Shown here: in pieces, positions 59,373 through 64,000 of the stretch
How positions within the stretch are numbered: position 1 is the stretch's first letter
Layout: each line of letters begins with the position of its first letter
Assembly (NCBI GenBank): GCA_012934845.2
Contig: WNNJ02000253.1
Location: 62,001-126,000 of the forward strand
Reading direction: 5' to 3'
From: Pomphorhynchus laevis
Lineage: Eukaryota; Acanthocephala; Palaeacanthocephala; Echinorhynchida; Pomphorhynchidae
Length of the DNA: 64,000 nucleotides
Translations under genes and position numbers: made by a program
Notes under the pieces: model-generated
Told to the model about the DNA's origin: nothing
Database searches by the model: none
Seen by the model: the letters and a program-made list of their open reading frames with translations, nothing else

Positions 59373-62285
59373 TCAAGCAGTTAAATTGTTCAGATGGGAT
59401 CGGATTTGTCGTTTGAAGCACTGCAGGGAAGTTGATTGGCGTATATGAATGGGCAGATGATTCCACGATAGAGGAGCAGCCACCAGGAAGGAGCGGAGTC
59501 CAAAGGAGGTAGAGTAGTTTGGGACATGTAAAAGAAGGGAATTACAGGAACGCAAGGAGCAGTAAACAGGACGAGAATTATCAAGAAAAGGAAGGTTGAG
59601 AAATGAAGGGGTATGAAAAGTTACAAGGCGGAAAGCAACGATAAGAAGACGAATTTGAACACGACAATAAATTGTAGGCAAATCGAGAGAAGCAAGATGG
59701 TAGGATGTGTGATCAAAACGACGAAGACGGAGGAGAATTCGGACAGCTGCGTTGACGATGCGTTGTAGGGGAAGAAGAGTGGATTTAGGTGAGTTGGAAA
59801 ATAGACTAAGACAATAATCGAGTCTAGAAAAAAGGAGAGATGATATGAGAGTCATACAAGAAGGGAAATCGATCAATCTACGAACTTGACGGAGGTTGCG
59901 GAGTATCAAGGTAGATGAGCGTACTTTATCTCTAACGAAAGGTTTAAGTGAAAGTCGGTTGTCAAAATGGAAGCCTAGGAAAACGAGATTATCAACGATA
60001 GGAAGAATTTGTAGAATTTAATGATACGGAGGGAGGTTCGAAGCCGAGGCGTCGAGGTAGGATCCACATAATTTTGGATTTATCAGGATTCAGAGAAAGG
60101 CGAAGGGAAGAAAGATGATTGGAAATTGAGACAAGGACAGTCGGAAGCAGAAACACTAAGATCGCGAATACGATAAACAGGTGCATGAGCATAGATGAGA
60201 ATGTCATCAGCATATTGCATAACATGGAAGTTAAATTTATGAGAAATCGAAGACAAATCACCAAGAAGAAGAGAGAAAAGTATAGGGCCTAATACGGAGC
60301 CTTGCGGAACACCGGACGGAATGGACGAAGGATGGGAGAGAGAAGAGTTAGAATATACGCGAAATGTACGGTTTGATAGATATGAAGAAAACCATGATAC
60401 AGTGGGTAAAGAGAAGCCATAATCATGACGAAGGCGATGGAGAAGAATCGAGTGATCGACGATGTCAAAAGCAGACGATAGATCAAGAGAAACTATGACA
60501 CTACATAATTTATGATCGCGCGATATGAGTAAGTCGTTATAAACTTTAAGACATGCAATTTCGGTAGAGTAATTAGAGCGAAAAGCGGCTTGGAAGGGAG
60601 GAAATAAGTTAGAGGAATAGAGATATGTATTAACTTGCTTAAGAACGAGACGCTCAAGGAGTTTAGAGAGGGTTGGGAGAAGTGAGATTGGACGGTACGA
60701 AGATGGTAGTGAAGAGTCGAGAGATTGCTTTTTGATGATAGGACGAACAGTGGCGCATTTCCAGATGGAAGGAAATGTACAGCTACGGATGGACGAGTTG
60801 AACAATGTGGTTAGGAAGGGTAAGATAAAAGTGCAGATATTTTTAAGTAAGTGAGTGGGAATTGGGTCAGAAGGAGATGTTTTATTAGGTAATGACAGCA
60901 GAACCGAAGAAACTTCATCAGACGAAACGGGAAGAAGGTGGAATAGTTCTGGGAGGGAAGTATTTAAAGATAAGAGTGGGTACAAGGGGGCTATGGGTAG
61001 TAGGGAAAGTAAATTAGATAGCTTAGTTTGTAGATAAGAAGAAAATTCATCAGGATTTATATTACAAGGGGTAGATGATCGTGAAAGAATTGAGTTTAAG
61101 ATTTTCCAATGAGATTTCGAGTTGGAAGATGACTCGAGTTGATTTCGCCAAAAGAGAGTACGTTTAGTACGTATAAGAATGAGATGTGAACGGCGTTGAG
61201 AAAAGTAGGAATCACGAAGATTTGGAGGGAGTGAGTTGGGTGAACGTTTAAGAAAGCGTTTATACATACGAAAAGAGTGACGGAGTCGACGCTTAGAAAG
61301 ACTACAGTCAGAATCGAACCAGGGAGCATGGCGCAAGCGCTGGGAACGTCGAAGTCGACTAGGTAGAAGGTTATTGAGGATCGACGTAAGTTCAGAATCA
61401 AACAGAATGCAGAGATCATCGGGAGAGAGATAGTTAAGAGGAAGTGAAAAGAGTGAAGAATTGAGTAAGGCTGTGCAGAGAATAGGGATATCGAGAAGCT
61501 TCCAGGGTCGACTTGGTGTAGATAATGGTAAAGGCGGAGAAGGAGGATGGGGACGAGTAAGAGTAAGAGTGACAAGGAAATGATCGGACAAACCAGGATC
61601 AGTAATTGACAAGGAGGTATAGTCATTGAAGCAGTTAGGAACAGCAATGATGTCGAGAGCACCGCCGAGAATATGAGTTGGGCTTGTTGAAAGTAATTTA
61701 TAGTTAAAATCAGAAAAAAGATTAGTTAAAGTGATAGAGTCAGAGTCAGACGGGCGATCAAGACGAATGTTAAAGTCACCGAGAACAAAAGAAGGAGTAT
61801 AAGACAATGAACAGTGAGACATTAGATCTGCAAGGTCGTTAAAGAAGATACGTGATGGGGCAACTGAACCTGGACGGTATACAATCACAAGTTCCAGAGG
61901 GAAAGGCGTTGATAATCTGCATATGAGTAATTCGAACGAGGTGTAACGGATGTTAACGTTGATTTTACGTAAAGACATTGGGTGACGAGCAATGGCAACA
62001 ATACCGCCATGGTTAGACGCAGTAGATGTATGAGATGTAATTTGACGAGCTGATTCAACTAGAGAACAAACCAGAGCGACATAGACGACGAATAGCAAGA
62101 TCGTTGGAGTCAGTGTGCCAGGATTCGGTAATGCAGAGAATATCGATAGATAATTGATCGAAGATATCGAGAAGCATATCAGCTTTATGAAGAATGGAGC
62201 GAGTATTGAATAGACTAAGACGAAAAGTATGCTTAGGAGCGAGATCGACTAGCGAAGAAGACAAGGGGGAGAGATGGGACGCCAT
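59373..62285 (-). CDS. LINE ORF2 of copy E: AP-endonuclease and reverse transcriptase, two frame changes
   Basis: The start MASHLSPLSSSL at 62285 is followed by the endonuclease (SLFNTRSILHKADMLLDIFD, ILCITESWHTDS, NHGGIVAIARHPMSLRK, FVLGDFNIRLDRP, DPGLSDHFLVTLTL). The RT has SSYRPISLLPTLSKLLERLV, SLDLSSAFDIVDHSILLHRL, GVPQGSVLGPILFSLLLGDL and MQYADDILIYAHAP. The thumb and end are in the frame 59909-59373. One frame change is at about 62070 (an extra T relative to copy B), another at about 60140. Apart from these the protein is complete. Confidence 0.88.
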
Positions 62286-63575
62286 CGAATTTTTGGCCTT
62301 GTGTGAAGAACGTGAAAATTTCCGTTGATTTTACGTATAGATAAGGATGACTCGCCGTTTGTTTCACGTCGATGTTTTTCAATGCGAGCTAAATTGAGCT
62401 GGGCAATATCAGAAGGGGAGCGGTCAGGAAAGATACGGCAAGTAGATGAAGTGGTAAGAAGTTTAAAACGTTGGGAGAGTACCGAAGAGGCATGTGAACT
62501 ATGTCGGAAAACGATTTTTAAGAGTGGAGGACTGAGATGATTTGATTTAGTGGATTTGTTTAAACGAATAAAGGATACAGGAGCGATATTATTGAAGAGT
62601 GATGGGTTATCATCAGGAAGAATGGTTGCTAGGATAGACCTGAAAGCAGATACATCATCATCGAGGCGAGATTGTGGAGAAGCAGATTCGGAAAGCTTTA
62701 AGTTTGATATGATTATACAGCGATCGCGCGAAGGAAAACGATTTCGTGGAAGTGGTGGACGGACAGAGCTGGTTGGAGTCGAGGTAGATGAGCAGATAGA
62801 AGTGGAAATGACAGGGGTGCTTGATAAAGAATTAATATTGGTTGGAGCAAGTGTGACAGGAGCGGGGTGTTGAATCGGTTGATCAGAGATGTGACTGGAT
62901 ATGATTTTAAATGAAGGATGTAACTTATTGGGAAGTGTTACGTGGGAGGTAGAGTAAGGAGAATTAAAATAGGTTGGGGCATGAGTGACAGGAATGGAGT
63001 GTTGAATTAGTTGATCGGAAATGTTACTGGAAATGATTTTGATGGAAGGGTGTAAATTATTGAGAGGTGATACAGGGGGGGGTCGAGTAAGGAGTTCGTG
63101 AGGAGAATAAAGAAGTTTGAGATTTATTTAGATTGGGGGAGGAATAGGAAAGAGGAGGTACGAGATGAAAAGCTTTGCCGTTAGCATTGTTAGAATGAGA
63201 AAGATTAATGGAAGTTTGGTACGTAGTTGAACGAGGAGTGTGTGAGAGAGTAGGTTCAATAATGGGATTATATGATGCGAAGTCAGGTGTTGATGCGAGG
63301 GAAACATCTAAAACAGCATTGGTCTGAGTGGTAGTGTGTGATACAGGAGTAGATGAGCAGGATAACTGTAGTAGTCGTACTGATGTACAAAAACCGCAAG
63401 TGAAATGTTTAAGTTTATACACTGAGTGGTCGGATATTTTAACACGAACAAGTGTCCATACATCGCAATCTTTGGAATCGCATCCAACTTCAAAGCTGGT
63501 ATAACCATCATTGCATTTAGATGTGGAAGATTGTTGATCAGGAACAGGGATCTGAGATCGCGCTTTTTTAGGCAT
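62249..63575 (-). CDS. LINE ORF1: PHD-like zinc finger and CR1-type C-terminal domain
   Basis: It starts MPKKARSQIPVP. A finger-like cysteine series follows (GCDSKDCDVWTLV ... HFTCGFC), resembling the PHD finger found in ORF1 of CR1/L2 elements. Then comes a Ser/Thr/Pro-rich linker, a block with RCIIISNLKLSESASPQSRL, and a C-terminal domain (SQRFKLLTTSSTCRIFPDRS, EKHRRETNGESSLSIRKING) typical of CR1-group ORF1. The frame changes once at eight G (63075-63082, plus strand), after which it stays open to 62249. The linker contains an imperfect internal duplication (about 63050-62940 and 62930-62830). Confidence 0.78.
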
Positions 63576-63600
63576 AACCTTTTATCGATAGATTGAGCTC

Positions 63601-63680
63601 AATATTTATCGTTATTAACAATAACGATAAATATTTATCGCCCAAATATTTATCGTTATTAACAATAACGATAAATATTT
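63601..63680. repeat. Duplicated palindrome at the 5' border of LINE copy E
   Basis: 63601-63616 pairs with 63620-63635 and 63644-63660 pairs with 63664-63680, both with loop AAC and the same arms (AATATTTATCGTTATT). The two palindromes are 8 bases apart. A related string (TATCGTTATTGTTAATA) lies at about 59266, beyond the other end of copy E. Confidence 0.8.
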
Positions 63681-63819
63681 ATGACATCAGTTATTATTAT
63701 TTATTACAAGACTTTGACACATAAAGAGTCATTTTGTCTGATCACAATATTAAGAAAAGGAAAAAAAGAAAGAAAAAAAAGAAAGAAAAAAGTAGTTCAG
63801 CAATAATAAATTGTCACAT

Positions 63820-64000
63820 ATAGTTATATATTTCCTGCAAAGAATCTTCTCTTTTTATCCACATGCTCAGCGCATTCTGGAAAGATTTGTACTGTGCCAT
63901 AGACACGATCGAATTCGGCAATAGGTTCCATAGGTTTACCGCTCTGTGATATAATCGCAAATATCTATGACATTTCCCGTGTGATTGCACAACAACTGAT
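63820..64000 (-). pseudogene. LINE ORF2 C-terminal fragment, cut by the window end
   Basis: The minus strand reads RAVNLWNLLPNSIVSMAQYK then SFQNALSMWIKR before a stop, the usual closing motif of CR1/L2/jockey-type ORF2. The wording differs from the L2-like cluster, so it is another family. The element continues beyond the window. Confidence 0.65.

Larger units (their letters stand above)
59300..63600 (-). mobile_element. L2-like LINE copy E, near full length with ORF1 and ORF2
   Basis: About 4.3 kb: ORF1 (63575-62249), ORF2 (62285-59373) overlapping it by 37 bases in another frame, and a 3' end with hairpin (59327-59343) and a TAATAATAATAA microsatellite. Damage is slight: one frame change in ORF1 and two in ORF2. 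It is the best guide to the structure of the family here. It diverges from copies A and C, so it is a separate lineage. Confidence 0.9.

Noticed and set aside
60855-62873. Plus-strand open frames at 49021, 49690, 60855, 62325 and 62550
   Set aside because: They are antisense to LINE ORF1 or ORF2, whose minus-strand frames contain the known motifs.

Overview
This is a window of AT-rich nuclear DNA from a metazoan, probably a small-bodied invertebrate. Two conserved animal genes set the frame. The first is the 3' part of RFC2, a replication factor C subunit (+ strand, 46-3712). The second is most of an OPA1-type mitochondrial dynamin (- strand, 42044 to 14442). I could join 23 OPA1 exons in phase, but its C-terminal end was not found. 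In both genes introns come in two classes: minimal introns of about 43-52 nt and introns of one to several kilobases packed with repeats. I cannot name the species.

Layout. 1-3.7 kb: RFC2. 3.7-8.2 kb: AT-rich spacer with an eroded non-LTR fragment and a MITE. 8.68-10.33 kb: a complete Tc1/mariner-type transposon whose terminal inverted repeats are built from tandem 22-bp units (12 on one side, 9 on the other). 10.6-13.2 kb: more copies of the same MITE and a reverse transcriptase scrap. 14.4-42.0 kb: OPA1, whose introns hold fragments of several RT families, pieces of a Penelope-like element with GIY-YIG endonuclease, and at 22.27-23.0 kb a tandem array of about 340-bp units that each encode a type I hammerhead ribozyme (a retrozyme). 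40.7-47.3 kb: a three-level nest, a Ty3/gypsy element inside a CR1/L2-like LINE inside another non-LTR element; the outer copy starts about 0.5 kb upstream of the OPA1 start. 47.6-64 kb: a cluster of at least six copies of one L2/CR1-like LINE family, one inserted in another, two nearly identical and inverted, plus a SINE-like insertion that carries the LINE 3' tail.

Most striking points: (1) the hammerhead array, with Penelope-like remains in the same host gene as a plausible source of reverse transcriptase; (2) a Ty3/gypsy element with 90-bp LTRs and no room for a tRNA primer site, but a 15-nt perfect complement between its LTR and the bases just after it, as in self-priming Tf1/sushi elements; (3) a LINE 3' hairpin with a G-C, G.U, A-U covariation series shared with a short non-autonomous insert; (4) terminal inverted repeats made of tandem arrays; (5) many long palindromes with 2-4 nt loops. 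Several otherwise young elements are broken by single-base changes in 4-8 nt homopolymers, which may be real decay or consensus error.
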